Positions 1 to 9,067 of a stretch of 64,000 bases of DNA are shown here, piece by piece. The notes under the pieces are model-generated. The model was not told the origin of the DNA, ran no database searches, and was given only the letters and a program-made list of their open reading frames with translations. Source of the DNA: an uncultured Alphaproteobacteria bacterium (lineage in GTDB: Bacteria > Pseudomonadota > Alphaproteobacteria > Rs-D84); the NCBI GenBank assembly GCA_944389465.1, contig CALXML010000005.1, forward strand, positions 1 through 64,000. The letters run 5' to 3'. Made by a program: the position numbers and the translations under genes. The stretch's first letter is position 1, and each line of letters begins with the position of its first letter.

Positions 1-12
1 AGAGAAAGACAC

Positions 13-312
13 ATGAGCAACATTGCAATCTTTCAAACCGGCGGCAAACAATATCGCGTAAAGCAGGGCGATATTATCAAGGTTGAACGCCTGAATGCCG
101 ATGGTACGGTTGAATTTGACCAAGTATTGATGCTGGACGATAAAATCGGTGCGCCTTTTGTTGATGGTGCGCGCGTTATCGCCCAAGTTGTTGAACAAAA
201 ACGTGGTGACAAAGTTTTGGTGTTCAAGAAAAAACGCCGTCAAAACTATCGCCGCACACACGGTCATCGTCAGTACATCACCGTGTTGAAAATCACAGAA
301 ATCAAGGGCTAG
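13..312 (+). CDS. rplU: 50S ribosomal protein L21
   Basis: Structural protein of the large ribosomal subunit that binds 23S rRNA. The 99-residue product has the usual L21 length. Residues 71-87 carry the basic family signature ([17 protein letters not shown]), and the N-terminus has the typical [11 protein letters not shown] strand. The ATG at 13 follows a GAGAAAG ribosome binding site. rpmA follows 46 bases downstream, the near-universal rplU-rpmA pair. The promoter lies before the window. Identification is secure. Confidence 0.98.
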   Translation: MSNIAIFQTGGKQYRVKQGDIIKVERLNADGTVEFDQVLMLDDKIGAPFVDGARVIAQVVEQKRGDKVLVFKKKRRQNYRRTHGHRQYITVLKITEIKG

Positions 313-358
313 TACATTTCTGGTTAAATATTAAATCAGAAATCAAAGGAGTTTAATT

Positions 359-625
359 ATGGCACATAAGAAAGCAGGTTCGGCAACCACCAACGGACGC
401 GATTCTGCGGGACGTCGTTTGGGTGTTAAAAAATCTGGCGGCAGCCGTGTTATCGCCGGCAACATCATTATTCGCCAGCGCGGTACAGCGGTTCATCCCG
501 GTCTGAATGTTGGTATGGGCAAGGACCACACACTGTTTGCAAAAATTGCAGGCATTGTAAAATTTAAAAAGGGTTTGGGCGACAGAAAGACAGTTTCTGT
601 TATTCCAGAATCCGAAGCAAAATAA
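359..625 (+). CDS. rpmA: 50S ribosomal protein L27
   Basis: Large-subunit protein whose N-terminal tail reaches toward the peptidyl-transferase centre. The 88-residue product starts [16 protein letters not shown], the L27 family start, with no N-terminal propeptide of the kind Firmicutes remove. The middle [16 protein letters not shown] and [11 protein letters not shown] segments are also typical. A strong AAGGAG site lies nine bases before the ATG. The gene is cotranscribed with rplU and ends at a strong terminator. Confidence 0.98.
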   Translation: MAHKKAGSATTNGRDSAGRRLGVKKSGGSRVIAGNIIIRQRGTAVHPGLNVGMGKDHTLFAKIAGIVKFKKGLGDRKTVSVIPESEAK

Positions 626-628
626 AAA

Positions 629-650
629 ACGCCCCATCGGGGCGTTTTTT
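629..650 (+). terminator. Rho-independent terminator of rplU-rpmA
   Basis: ACGCCCC and GGGGCGT pair around a three-base loop, followed by six T. It lies four bases after the rpmA stop. Confidence 0.93.
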
Positions 651-680
651 ATAGAACAGATAACAGAGAAGATTTGTTTT

Positions 681-710
681 TGTCATTGCGAGCAAAGCGA
701 AGCAATCCAG
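681..710. repeat. REP-like palindromic repeat, copy 1
   Basis: TGTCATTGCGAGC at the left and GCAATCCAG at the right flank a short variable centre. The same two ends recur at 27157, 38991 and 39107. ATTGC and GCAAT form the outer stem. This is a dispersed intergenic palindrome family; this copy has the shortest centre. Confidence 0.8.
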
Positions 711-893
711 TTATTATTATTTCTGCGGGCTGTGCCCGCAGTGCTTTTTTATTTACTTGGATTCCGTGGTCAGGCCACGTGATGACAAGGGTTATGATAT
801 TACAAAAAATACAAGTCACGGGTTACGAGTAACTAGTCCCCAGCAACAACCAGCACAATAACTAATTTTCATCTTTTATGCGGGCGGTTGTTG
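711..893. other. Non-coding stretch with hairpins
   Basis: No credible ORF. CTGCGGGC and GCCCGCAG (723-741) form an 8-bp hairpin followed by a T-run. CGTGG and CCACG near 765-780 form another. These resemble remains of further intergenic palindromes attached to the repeat at 681. Nothing else is recognisable before the promoter at 894. Confidence 0.5.
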
Positions 894-902
894 TGATATA
901 AT
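894..902 (+). promoter_or_regulatory. Extended -10 promoter of the Cys-rich secreted protein gene
   Basis: TGATATAAT is a perfect extended -10 (TGN plus TATAAT at 897-902). The -35 is poor (TTTTAT at 874). The start codon is only 14 bases past the -10 and no Shine-Dalgarno is visible, so the leader is at most about eight bases. Confidence 0.65.
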
Positions 903-916
903 TACATAATAAAATT

Positions 917-3406
917 ATGAGAAGATTGCCGTTGTGCTTTTTCTTAATCGCGTTTTCTGCGCCGTTGGCCTTTGCCGACGGTACAACTGCAACCATTTCG
1001 CGTGTTATTCCATCAACGGGTTCAAATTCATCGGCAAATCATACATCAACCACGCGTGGGGCGACAAATACCGTGTCGCGCGGTGCGTCTGCGTCGCGTA
1101 CGACATCTGTACAATCTGTTGTTCAAACACAAAATGCAACACCTGTTTCAGATGCCACCACTGATACACATGACACGTCGGCACGCAGTGTGGTTAATCG
1201 CGCAACAACAACGCCCGTCGCTGATAAATCTGATGTTGTGCGTGTTGGTTCACGTGTGTTGGATTTGGGCGGCGCATCAACGACATCATCGTCACGTGGG
1301 TCTGGCACGACAATACGTAATACATCAGGTACATCACGTGCGGGAATTTCGCAAACTGGCACGGGCAGTGCGCGTGAAAACTTAACAGCCACGGTTAATA
1401 CAGTTGGCCGTAACGCAAGGGTAGAGGCCGCCAGTGTAAACAACAATCCGGCTGTTCGTCGTGCTGGATTGACATTGCGTCCATCCACGGCCGAGGTTGG
1501 CGGTCGTGCCACAATTGCGGGCACTGATATTCAGACTGGTTCAAACATAGACGAACAGGTTCGTGGTGTGCAATCACGTGCAGCCGCCACCGTCCCCACG
1601 GCAGAATCCATTGCCGAGGCCACCGAACGTATGAATTTAACATCTGATTTAAATACATCATGCCAGCAACAGTATAATGATTGTATGGACCAGTTCTGTA
1701 ATGTAATTGATTCAAATCAGGGACGTTGTTCGTGTTCGGCCAATTTATCTGATTATGTTGATGTAGAAGAGGCCGTAACCGATGCCAACAATCAGTTGAA
1801 CGAGGTTGCCCAACGTATCCGTTATGTCGGCCTGTCTGCGGATGAAATCCGCGCCATTATGGAAGAGACCGAGGCCGAAGAAGCCCTGTCCGGTGCCAAG
1901 GATACATCCGAAACCCGCAATATGTTGGAAGAGATAGAAGAACTTATTCGCGACCCTGTCAGCAGCACATCTTATGCATCCAGTTCAACATCGTTTGGAT
2001 TGGATATGGATTTGGATTTTTCGTCAAATACCGCGGATATATTTAATCTGGATTTCTTGAACACAAATACGACCAGTTTTTCAAATCTGCGCGGCACCAG
2101 TTTATATAACGCGGCCAAAAACCGTTGCAAAACAATTCTGGACAGTTGCGAGGCTGCCGGTGCAAACGTTGACCAAATTACGGCTAATTACGATTTGGCC
2201 GTGGACAAGGATTGCATTGCATACGAAGCCGGATTGAAAAAAATGAATGAAACATTGGTTTCCAATGTACGCAGTGCTAATTTAATGCTGCAAAAGGCTC
2301 GCTTGGCCGTTATGCAGAATAAAAACCAATACGATGCCAAGGGCTGTATTGCTGCGCTGGATGCGTGTATGACGGATGATATGGTGTGTGGCGCGGATTA
2401 TACAAAATGTTTGGACCCGACCAAGCGTTACATTGACGAAAACGGCGATGTGGTTTTGGGTGAAAATATTACCGATATAATTGACTTTATGAAAAACTAC
2501 AATAATTCTTGGATAGACAGCGACTTTTTAAGTAATTCATATAGTATGTCTATTGGGGATAAATGTAAAGATATTGCCGATTCAGCAGATGAAGTCGGTA
2601 ACAACGGTGCATGCATTGTAAAATATCTGTTGCAGAAAATAGGTACCAAGCAAGAGGTCACAGACGAAGGTTTATGCCGTGCTGTTTTGGATAAATGTCA
2701 GGCATACACATATGACGACCGTGGAAACTATTTACCATATAACGATGTTGTCGTAAATTATGTCCAGCGTGCAATGGTAAATATTCAAGCTGAACAACGC
2801 CAGATTATATCTGATTATGCATCTAATTGTATGTTGGATATTGCCAATTGCTATAATCAACAGGTAACCCAAGTGAACGCATGGACAACCAGTGCCAGTG
2901 TGAACAGTATTTATAACGTTATGCGTGGTGCGTGCCGTAATGTTGCATTAACATGTGCATATGCGGTGTTTGATAATGACACGACCAGTTGCCCCGCCGA
3001 TGATGCAGATGCGTGTATTGAAAACATATCACAGATGTTCTATCAATCAATGATGTGTCCAGATAACGCCAGTTTTGTGTCAGATAAGAGTGAAAATAGA
3101 ATTGTGGTGGATGGCGTTACGTATTTGCTCTCATATCTGCCAATTAGTAATGGATGTCAAAGTACTTCGTCGTTAACAGGAAATACAGGTGAATATAAAT
3201 ATTGTATGGTAAGTGATAGATGTTATTGTAATATCGGGTACGAGGTTGTAAATGGCCAGTGTTTGGCGAATTGTCCGGACCATGCAACGCGTGGGACATA
3301 TGGTTCATGTACCTGTACAAACGGATACGAAATGCAAAATGGTGTTTGTGTCTGTCCCACCGGCAAAACAGAACAGGACGACAAATGCGTTGCGGCATCA
3401 TCCTGA
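917..3406 (+). CDS. Large secreted cysteine-rich protein, unknown function
   Basis: I do not recognise this 829-residue protein. Residues 1-20 form a signal peptide (hydrophobic core, cleavage after AFA). Residues 21 to about 240 are a low-complexity Ser/Thr/Ala/Arg stretch. The middle repeats short modules in which two Cys are separated by a helix-sized spacer, for example CKTILDSC, CIAALDAC, CRAVLDKC and CRNVALTC. The last 70 residues are a Cys-dense tail resembling EGF-like or TNFR-like folds (CYCNIGYEVVNGQC, CTCTNGYEMQNGVC). It is presumably disulfide-bonded in the periplasm or on the surface. A surface or type IV secretion accessory role is only a guess. It shares a terminator with dnaQ. 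Confidence 0.85.
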   Translation: MRRLPLCFFLIAFSAPLAFADGTTATISRVIPSTGSNSSANHTSTTRGATNTVSRGASASRTTSVQSVVQTQNATPVSDATTDTHDTSARSVVNRATTTPVADKSDVVRVGSRVLDLGGASTTSSSRGSGTTIRNTSGTSRAGISQTGTGSARENLTATVNTVGRNARVEAASVNNNPAVRRAGLTLRPSTAEVGGRATIAGTDIQTGSNIDEQVRGVQSRAAATVPTAESIAEATERMNLTSDLNTSCQQQYNDCMDQFCNVIDSNQGRCSCSANLSDYVDVEEAVTDANNQLNEVAQRIRYVGLSADEIRAIMEETEAEEALSGAKDTSETRNMLEEIEELIRDPVSSTSYASSSTSFGLDMDLDFSSNTADIFNLDFLNTNTTSFSNLRGTSLYNAAKNRCKTILDSCEAAGANVDQITANYDLAVDKDCIAYEAGLKKMNETLVSNVRSANLMLQKARLAVMQNKNQYDAKGCIAALDACMTDDMVCGADYTKCLDPTKRYIDENGDVVLGENITDIIDFMKNYNNSWIDSDFLSNSYSMSIGDKCKDIADSADEVGNNGACIVKYLLQKIGTKQEVTDEGLCRAVLDKCQAYTYDDRGNYLPYNDVVVNYVQRAMVNIQAEQRQIISDYASNCMLDIANCYNQQVTQVNAWTTSASVNSIYNVMRGACRNVALTCAYAVFDNDTTSCPADDADACIENISQMFYQSMMCPDNASFVSDKSENRIVVDGVTYLLSYLPISNGCQSTSSLTGNTGEYKYCMVSDRCYCNIGYEVVNGQCLANCPDHATRGTYGSCTCTNGYEMQNGVCVCPTGKTEQDDKCVAASS

Positions 3407-3410
3407 TAAC

Positions 3411-3442
3411 AAAAATCCCCACAGAATTGCGGGGATTTTTTT
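3411..3442. terminator. Bidirectional terminator
   Basis: AAATCCCC and GGGGATTT around a ten-base loop, with A-runs on the left and T-runs on the right. It sits between the convergent Cys-rich gene and dnaQ and can serve both. Confidence 0.88.
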
Positions 3443-4118
3443 ATGCCATTAATTTTTCCATAAATTGTTTATGATTTTCCAATTCGTCCGCGTGTGGCTG
3501 AAAATCCCGATGCGGAAAGTTTGCACCAATTTTTGGATGTGCCAGAAATGCCGCATGCTGTTTGTTAATAATTTCAGAAACATCCGGTGCAGGTTCTGTG
3601 TTTTCCAGTTCTTTATATACCTTGGCCAGAATTTCCGCGTCAATTAATGCGCCGTGCGCATCTGCACGTGCGGTTAATGATATGCCATACCATTTTGCCA
3701 ATGCGTCCAAAGAATAACTTTTGGGGCCAAATACACGGTTTCTGGCGATAACAATGGAATCCAGTTGTTGGGTGCGCGGAATTTCAGATAATCCAACCAT
3801 ACGCAATTCATGATTAATAAATGGAAAGTCAAAATCCAGCCCATTATGCGCGACAATTGGGCTGTCGCCAATAAATTCCAGAAATTTTGGTGCAACGGCC
3901 GCCATTTTTGGTTTGTCTTCCAAAAAAGCATTGGAAATTTTATGCACCATATACGAATCGGGTGGAATAATTTTACCGTCTGGGTTTATATATTCATGGA
4001 AAGAATTATCCGTTATATTGCCGTCAATCATTTCAACCGCACCGATTTCAATGCATCTGTCACCACGCATATATTCCAGTCCAGTTGTTTCAATATCAAA
4101 GCATATAACGCGCCCCAT
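3441..4118 (-). CDS. dnaQ: DNA polymerase III epsilon subunit (3'-5' proofreading exonuclease)
   Basis: Proofreading exonuclease of the replicative polymerase (DEDDh superfamily). The 225-residue product has ExoI DIETTGL with Asp8 and Glu10, ExoII HNGLDFDFPF at 91-100, and ExoIII H155...D160 in DAHGALIDAE. Length matches dnaQ. A C-terminal tail from about 175 would hold the alpha-binding region. The gene diverges from uvrD; its upstream G-rich stretch (GGGGGTGGGA) may act as ribosome binding site. A stand-alone DnaQ-like exonuclease is possible but less likely given the full-length DnaQ match. Confidence 0.93.
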   Translation of the reverse strand: MGRVICFDIETTGLEYMRGDRCIEIGAVEMIDGNITDNSFHEYINPDGKIIPPDSYMVHKISNAFLEDKPKMAAVAPKFLEFIGDSPIVAHNGLDFDFPFINHELRMVGLSEIPRTQQLDSIVIARNRVFGPKSYSLDALAKWYGISLTARADAHGALIDAEILAKVYKELENTEPAPDVSEIINKQHAAFLAHPKIGANFPHRDFQPHADELENHKQFMEKLMA

Positions 4119-4146
4119 TTTTTCCCACCCCCGTAAAAATATATTT

Positions 4147-4175
4147 TTGTAAACTATTTTTTTGTGTATTATAAT
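4147..4175 (+). promoter_or_regulatory. Promoter of uvrD
   Basis: TTGTAA (4147-4152), 17-base spacer, TATAAT (4170-4175). Transcription would start near 4182. This rules out the in-frame GTG at 4164 as a start and supports the ATG at 4191. Confidence 0.75.
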
Positions 4176-4190
4176 GAACTGGTGAATTTA

Positions 4191-6308
4191 ATGCTAGAAA
4201 ATCTTAATCCAGAACAAAAAAAAGCAGTAACGTGGGATGACGGTCCGCTTTTAGTGCTTGCCAGTGCTGGCACTGGAAAAACACGTGTGTTAACAACCAG
4301 AATCGCTTATATTTTAAATAATGGGTGGGCATACCCATGGCAGATTTTGGCTTTAACATTTACAAATAAAGCAGCCAATGAAATGAAGAAACGTGTAATC
4401 TCTTTGGCTGAAACGGGGGCTGGTTGGTATGCTGGTGACATATGGTGTGGAACGTTTCATTCAATTTGTTTGCGTATATTGCGTGTTAATGCTTCTCGTG
4501 TTGGATTACGTCGTGATTTTTTGATATATGGCGAAAATGAGCAAAAATCAATTATTAAATCAATATTAGAAGAAACAACCAAAAAAACACCAGCAGAATA
4601 TGTTGAAGAATTTTCAAGAATAAAGGATAAGGGGCTATCTGCATTTGATTGCACAGATAAGTTGTTTCAATTATATAACAACGAATTAAAACGCTTAAAT
4701 GCCGTTGATTTTGGTGACATAATATTAAATGTTTTAAAATTATTTAAAGAAAATCCGGACGTGTTGGAACGTTATCAACATCAATTTACACACGTACTGG
4801 TGGATGAATTTCAAGATATAAACAGTGCACAAATGCAGTTTATAAAGTATATAATGCCACCAGAAAAAATGGAAAACAGATATTTATTTTGTGTTGGGGA
4901 TGAGGACCAATCAATATATTCATGGCGTGGTGCGGAAATTAAGCATATATTAGATTTTGAGAAAAATTATACCAAAGCAAAAATAATCATAGATACAAAT
5001 TATCGTAGCACAGGTAATATATTAGGTGCCGCTAACTCTTTGATTCGTCATAATACAGAAAGATTGAAAGGAAATCACGAATTAAAACCTGCACCCAATG
5101 TTGGTTCCGGTGAACCGGTGTATGTATTAACTGTGCCGTCTGATTTGGACGAAGCGCGTTTGGTATCAGACATCATAATGCGTAAATCGGATACGGAATC
5201 TTATTCTGATTTTGCAATTTTAATACGTGCCGGTTCTTTATCACGTTTATTTGAAGAAGAATTTACCGCCCGTGGCATACCATACCGATTAATTGGCGCG
5301 ACCAAGTTTTATGACCGTGCCGAAATACGTGATACAATTGCATATTTGCAATTACTGGTATATCCGTTTGATGATATATCTTTCCTGCGCATAATCGGCC
5401 GGCCACGGCGTGGATTTGGTCCGTCTGCAATTGCGCGGCTGCGTGCGGCGGGGCAAAATTTAATGGATGGATTGCGTAATGCACAATTGTCTGGCAAACA
5501 GCGCGCCACCGCGGATGCTTTTCTGGCGGCGTTTGATTTTGATTGGCAATCAATGTCACCAATGGATGCAGCGCAAAAATTATTGGATAACGTCGGATAT
5601 ATTCAATTTTGGCGTGAATCCAAGGATGCAGATGCGCCCGACCGATTGGATAATATTCGTGAATTGATAACTAACGTTATCGCGAAATATGATACTTTGC
5701 CTGAATTTTTGGAACATGCGGCGTTAATGACAACTGATGATAATGATTCAGATGATGCCGCCCCCGCCACGGACGCCGTCAGCATAATGACAATTCACGC
5801 GGCCAAGGGACTGGAATTTGACACCGTATTTTTGCCCGCATGGGAAGAGGGCATTTTCCCAAATGACCGTGCTGTTCAATCTGGGGACACAGAAGAAGAA
5901 CGTCGTTTGGCATATGTTGCAATCACCCGTGCCCGTCGCCGTGCAATAATAATAAACGCAATGTCACGAATGCTGTTTGGTAATCGGCAATATAATTCCC
6001 CCAGTCGCTTTATCACTGAAATGGATAATCACTTTTTGGATTTTCAGGGTGGCGCACCGCGTGCATATGGGGCATACAGTTATGGAATGGGAATGAATGC
6101 GTCGCCGCGCCCGCGTGGTGCGTCGTACAGTGCGCCAAAACCGCACCGCGCGCCCGCCGAACATAAAACCGCGGTTGGTCGTCTGATTACGCACCCTGAA
6201 TTGGGCGGTGGCGTTGTCATAGAAGATAACGGTAATATATTAACCATTGCATTTAAAACGCGCGGAATTAAAAAGGTTGCACGTCAATATGTAAAATTTG
6301 CAGATTAA
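4191..6308 (+). CDS. uvrD: UvrD/PcrA-type DNA helicase
   Basis: ATP-dependent 3'-5' DNA helicase (SF1A) used in nucleotide-excision and mismatch repair. The 705-residue product has motif I ASAGTGKT (24-31), motif II VDEFQD, motif III GDEDQSIYSWRGA, motif IV YRS, motif V TIHAAKGLEFD and motif VI YVAITRAR. The C-terminal 45 residues (VGRLITHPELGGGVV...) match the Tudor-like RNA-polymerase-binding tail of PcrA/UvrD. The start at 4191 is chosen because the promoter's -10 covers the upstream GTG. The first 1.2 kb is AT-richer than the rest. UvrD versus PcrA naming is arbitrary here. Confidence 0.95.
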   Translation: MLENLNPEQKKAVTWDDGPLLVLASAGTGKTRVLTTRIAYILNNGWAYPWQILALTFTNKAANEMKKRVISLAETGAGWYAGDIWCGTFHSICLRILRVNASRVGLRRDFLIYGENEQKSIIKSILEETTKKTPAEYVEEFSRIKDKGLSAFDCTDKLFQLYNNELKRLNAVDFGDIILNVLKLFKENPDVLERYQHQFTHVLVDEFQDINSAQMQFIKYIMPPEKMENRYLFCVGDEDQSIYSWRGAEIKHILDFEKNYTKAKIIIDTNYRSTGNILGAANSLIRHNTERLKGNHELKPAPNVGSGEPVYVLTVPSDLDEARLVSDIIMRKSDTESYSDFAILIRAGSLSRLFEEEFTARGIPYRLIGATKFYDRAEIRDTIAYLQLLVYPFDDISFLRIIGRPRRGFGPSAIARLRAAGQNLMDGLRNAQLSGKQRATADAFLAAFDFDWQSMSPMDAAQKLLDNVGYIQFWRESKDADAPDRLDNIRELITNVIAKYDTLPEFLEHAALMTTDDNDSDDAAPATDAVSIMTIHAAKGLEFDTVFLPAWEEGIFPNDRAVQSGDTEEERRLAYVAITRARRRAIIINAMSRMLFGNRQYNSPSRFITEMDNHFLDFQGGAPRAYGAYSYGMGMNASPRPRGASYSAPKPHRAPAEHKTAVGRLITHPELGGGVVIEDNGNILTIAFKTRGIKKVARQYVKFAD

Positions 6309-6337
6309 AAAATCCGCGCACAGCGGATTTTATTTTT
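6309..6337 (+). terminator. Terminator between uvrD and the VirB6-like operon
   Basis: AATCCGC and GCGGATT pair at 6311-6329 with a T-rich 3' side and an A-run on the 5' side. It lies between convergent genes and may serve both. Confidence 0.75.
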
Positions 6338-7628
6338 TACCACGAATTATTTTAATTGCGTTTTTACCCCAATTGGTTGTGTTATTAAATAATTTTTTAA
6401 TATCTTCGCCAAACTTTTTGCCAAAACTGTCGTCTATTTTACCACCTAAATCCTTGGCAATACTGTCGGCGCGGTTGGCCAAATACGCAACCAGTAAACC
6501 AGTCAACAAAGTTATTATAAATCCAGAATTTTCAATGCTGGGGATTTCTGTGGCCAAATTGGCGTCAATCGTACCGGATAGTAATGCCGTGCACAGTGCA
6601 ATTACAATTGACAGCGATACAAAATAAATTGCCGCATTTATAAACCTCATAATTTGATTTTGCAAAGATTCAGGCTTAAACAATCCCAAAAATCCATTAA
6701 ATATATCGCCAATAATACCCTTGTACGAAGTTTTGTTTATTGTTTCGGCAATGGCTGTAAACGGTAACATAAATACGCCCAGAAATAAATCAACAATAAC
6801 CCCAAACGCCATCAGCGCGAATTTGAACGCGTTATATATAAATAATATAATAAACGTTGCACCAACCAGTGTTGTAAATGCGCTGTGTCCAATGCCAGCA
6901 ATCATCCATTTCCAACCGGCCGCAACCGCGGTTATAAAAAATCCAGACAATCGTGTCGGCACACATAATAAATCAGCCGCCGTATTTGCATCCAATATCA
7001 TATTTTCAGAAATATGTTCGGCGGCATATGTGTGAATTGCCGCGCAGGTGTTTGGCAGTTCCGCGCCAACAGTATTTGCAATTGCATTTAATATTAAATC
7101 AGACAGATACGTCCCAACGCTGATAATTGGCCCCATAACCCACATAAATATTTGTGCCGGACCCTGAACCAGTATAATTATCCATATCGCAAGTACTGCG
7201 CCCCGCTTAACCAGATTTACGCCCAAATCCATTGCGCTGGAACCCTTGGCCATCATATTGTATGCTTCAAACATAATCCAGAATACATACGCCAAAATCA
7301 TAAATATAATTGCAAACCGTATCAACGATGAATCCAACACATCCGCAACCAACGACAACCCATTCATTAATGCGATACCGATTTTAGCCTCTATTGGCAC
7401 ATAATCAGCCACCAGTTGTTTTGACTGCAAATCAGATTGAAATTCATTCATATCATCGGTTAACGCAGTATTAAATCCGACCATATTTTCAGGCGTCATC
7501 CAATCGCCATAATCACCAATTTCAGTCATTGGGACATTGGACGCGGCACCAATTGCCACCGGCATAATAAATACCGTTGCGATAATCGCGATAATTAATT
7601 TGGTAAAGATTTTTTTTATACGCCGCAT
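6330..7628 (-). CDS. VirB6/TrbL-like membrane protein 1 (type IV secretion)
   Basis: Polytopic inner-membrane protein, 432 residues, last gene of a four-gene minus-strand operon. It has a signal-peptide-like N-terminus (cleavage near AIGA), then about six hydrophobic segments, a large soluble loop with two Cys (NTCAAIH, LLCVP), and a charged amphipathic tail ending KIIRGKK. The topology and tail match the VirB6/TrbL family, which forms the inner-membrane channel of type IV secretion systems. The start overlaps the stop of the upstream gene by one base (TAATG), implying translational coupling. It lacks the N-terminal C-x-x-C seen in three sister proteins. Family assignment rests on architecture and context. 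Confidence 0.75.
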   Translation of the reverse strand: MRRIKKIFTKLIIAIIATVFIMPVAIGAASNVPMTEIGDYGDWMTPENMVGFNTALTDDMNEFQSDLQSKQLVADYVPIEAKIGIALMNGLSLVADVLDSSLIRFAIIFMILAYVFWIMFEAYNMMAKGSSAMDLGVNLVKRGAVLAIWIIILVQGPAQIFMWVMGPIISVGTYLSDLILNAIANTVGAELPNTCAAIHTYAAEHISENMILDANTAADLLCVPTRLSGFFITAVAAGWKWMIAGIGHSAFTTLVGATFIILFIYNAFKFALMAFGVIVDLFLGVFMLPFTAIAETINKTSYKGIIGDIFNGFLGLFKPESLQNQIMRFINAAIYFVSLSIVIALCTALLSGTIDANLATEIPSIENSGFIITLLTGLLVAYLANRADSIAKDLGGKIDDSFGKKFGEDIKKLFNNTTNWGKNAIKIIRGKK

Positions 7629-9067
7629 TACTTTTTCCCAAATGCCTTTGATACTATGCCAAACAATTGCTTTGGCGTGTTCCAGATTTTAGTACCCAAA
7701 TCCTTGGCCCATGTGCCAAAATCAAATTGTTCCTTGCCACCGGTTGTGATAATTGCGTCAACCTTTGGCTGGATTGCCCAAAAGTACAGAAAGAATATCA
7801 ACGCCATCATCAACAAAAATTCCCAACCGTTGCCCATAAAGTCAAATGCGTTTGGATATTCGTTTTCAACCATATTCTTTTGTGCGGTAAAACAATCACG
7901 GAATTTATCAGCATCCATTTCACCGTCCACCGTTGCAACAGATTCACACGTTGAAAATACATTTATCACAGACATTGTTTGCGCATCTGTATTTTCAATT
8001 TCGCGCCCCATCATTGGTGGCAATATCGCACTGTATCCGTCAACAGGGGCGGGGAAAAATGCGTCTGCTGAATATGCCACAATTGCATACGTGATTAAAA
8101 CCTTTAATGAAATTGCAACTATTTTTACGGCCGCACCAACCAGCATATTAATTGATTTTTTTACCACCCCGCCGGCCAGTGACCATGTTTGTTCAAATGC
8201 CGCCGCCGCCAATATCAGTGGCAGGAATATTATCAAAAACACCAACTGAAATACGACGGATAAAATTTGAAAGACTAAATCAAACCCAATAATCAAAAAC
8301 ATTAATACCAGCGTTAAGCCCGCCAGCCATGTAAACACCCCGCCACCCAAATCCAGCCAAGCATAATTCATTAATGAAAATCCACCCGCCGCACCGGCCA
8401 ACATAACACTGTTGATATTGCCCATAACACACATAAATGGTTGCAGAATTGGATTTAATACGTCGCCTGTATCATTTTCTGTATTTGCCAATGCACCACA
8501 TTGTGCGGCGTCTGTTACACCGGTGGCGGCCATTGATAATTCCGCCCCAACAAACAGAACTGGGGTAATGGTAATATTTGCAACAGTCTTTAACGCGGCG
8601 GTGCCCCCCATACCCAACGCGCCCATTAATGCGCCAACAATTAATACGCGTGCACCCTGACGCCAAACTTTATCCACCCATCCGGCCAGTTCCAGTTTTT
8701 TTTCGCCCGTGTCCAGTTTTGCTGTTTTCTTTGTCGCGTCCCATATATATTGGCCGGTGTATATAACCAGAAATAATCCAAATCCCAACGCCAACAATAT
8801 CCAAATATTATCAACCATTGCGGTCCAAAACAGTTCAGCCGCATCACCAATCACCGCAAACAATTCAGCAATATATTTGCACAGGAAACACCCATTTACA
8901 TTTGCAACATTTCCATCCGTTGCACCAATTGCGGTCATAAAGTTATCCATACTGGTATACGTAATTGCCGCCCCGCCAATGGATGAAGACAAATACCAAA
9001 TGCCGATACCCAACGCAATCGCGCCCATAATAAATTGAATGGCAAACATAATCAGTTTTGCTTTCAA
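7628..9067 (-). CDS. VirB6/TrbL-like membrane protein 2 (type IV secretion)
   Basis: A 479-residue polytopic membrane protein. An N-terminal anchor (about residues 5-33) precedes NGCFLCKYI, a C-x-x-C followed by an amphipathic helix and a long TM. A cluster of hydrophobic helices in the middle (LVFQILSVVFQLVFLIIFLP) is the VirB6/TrbL core. A Cys-containing soluble region (STCESV, RDCFTA) comes before the last TM and a basic tail. The most likely start is TTG at 9067: AAGGAAA lies just upstream, whereas the next ATG, six codons in, has no ribosome binding site. It starts directly after the stop of protein 3. Confidence 0.77.
   Translation of the reverse strand: MKAKLIMFAIQFIMGAIALGIGIWYLSSSIGGAAITYTSMDNFMTAIGATDGNVANVNGCFLCKYIAELFAVIGDAAELFWTAMVDNIWILLALGFGLFLVIYTGQYIWDATKKTAKLDTGEKKLELAGWVDKVWRQGARVLIVGALMGALGMGGTAALKTVANITITPVLFVGAELSMAATGVTDAAQCGALANTENDTGDVLNPILQPFMCVMGNINSVMLAGAAGGFSLMNYAWLDLGGGVFTWLAGLTLVLMFLIIGFDLVFQILSVVFQLVFLIIFLPLILAAAAFEQTWSLAGGVVKKSINMLVGAAVKIVAISLKVLITYAIVAYSADAFFPAPVDGYSAILPPMMGREIENTDAQTMSVINVFSTCESVATVDGEMDADKFRDCFTAQKNMVENEYPNAFDFMGNGWEFLLMMALIFFLYFWAIQPKVDAIITTGGKEQFDFGTWAKDLGTKIWNTPKQLFGIVSKAFGKK

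Noticed and set aside
4164-4190. GTG start nine codons upstream of the chosen uvrD ATG
   Set aside because: TATAAT of a well-spaced promoter (4147-4175) covers it; translation must start downstream.
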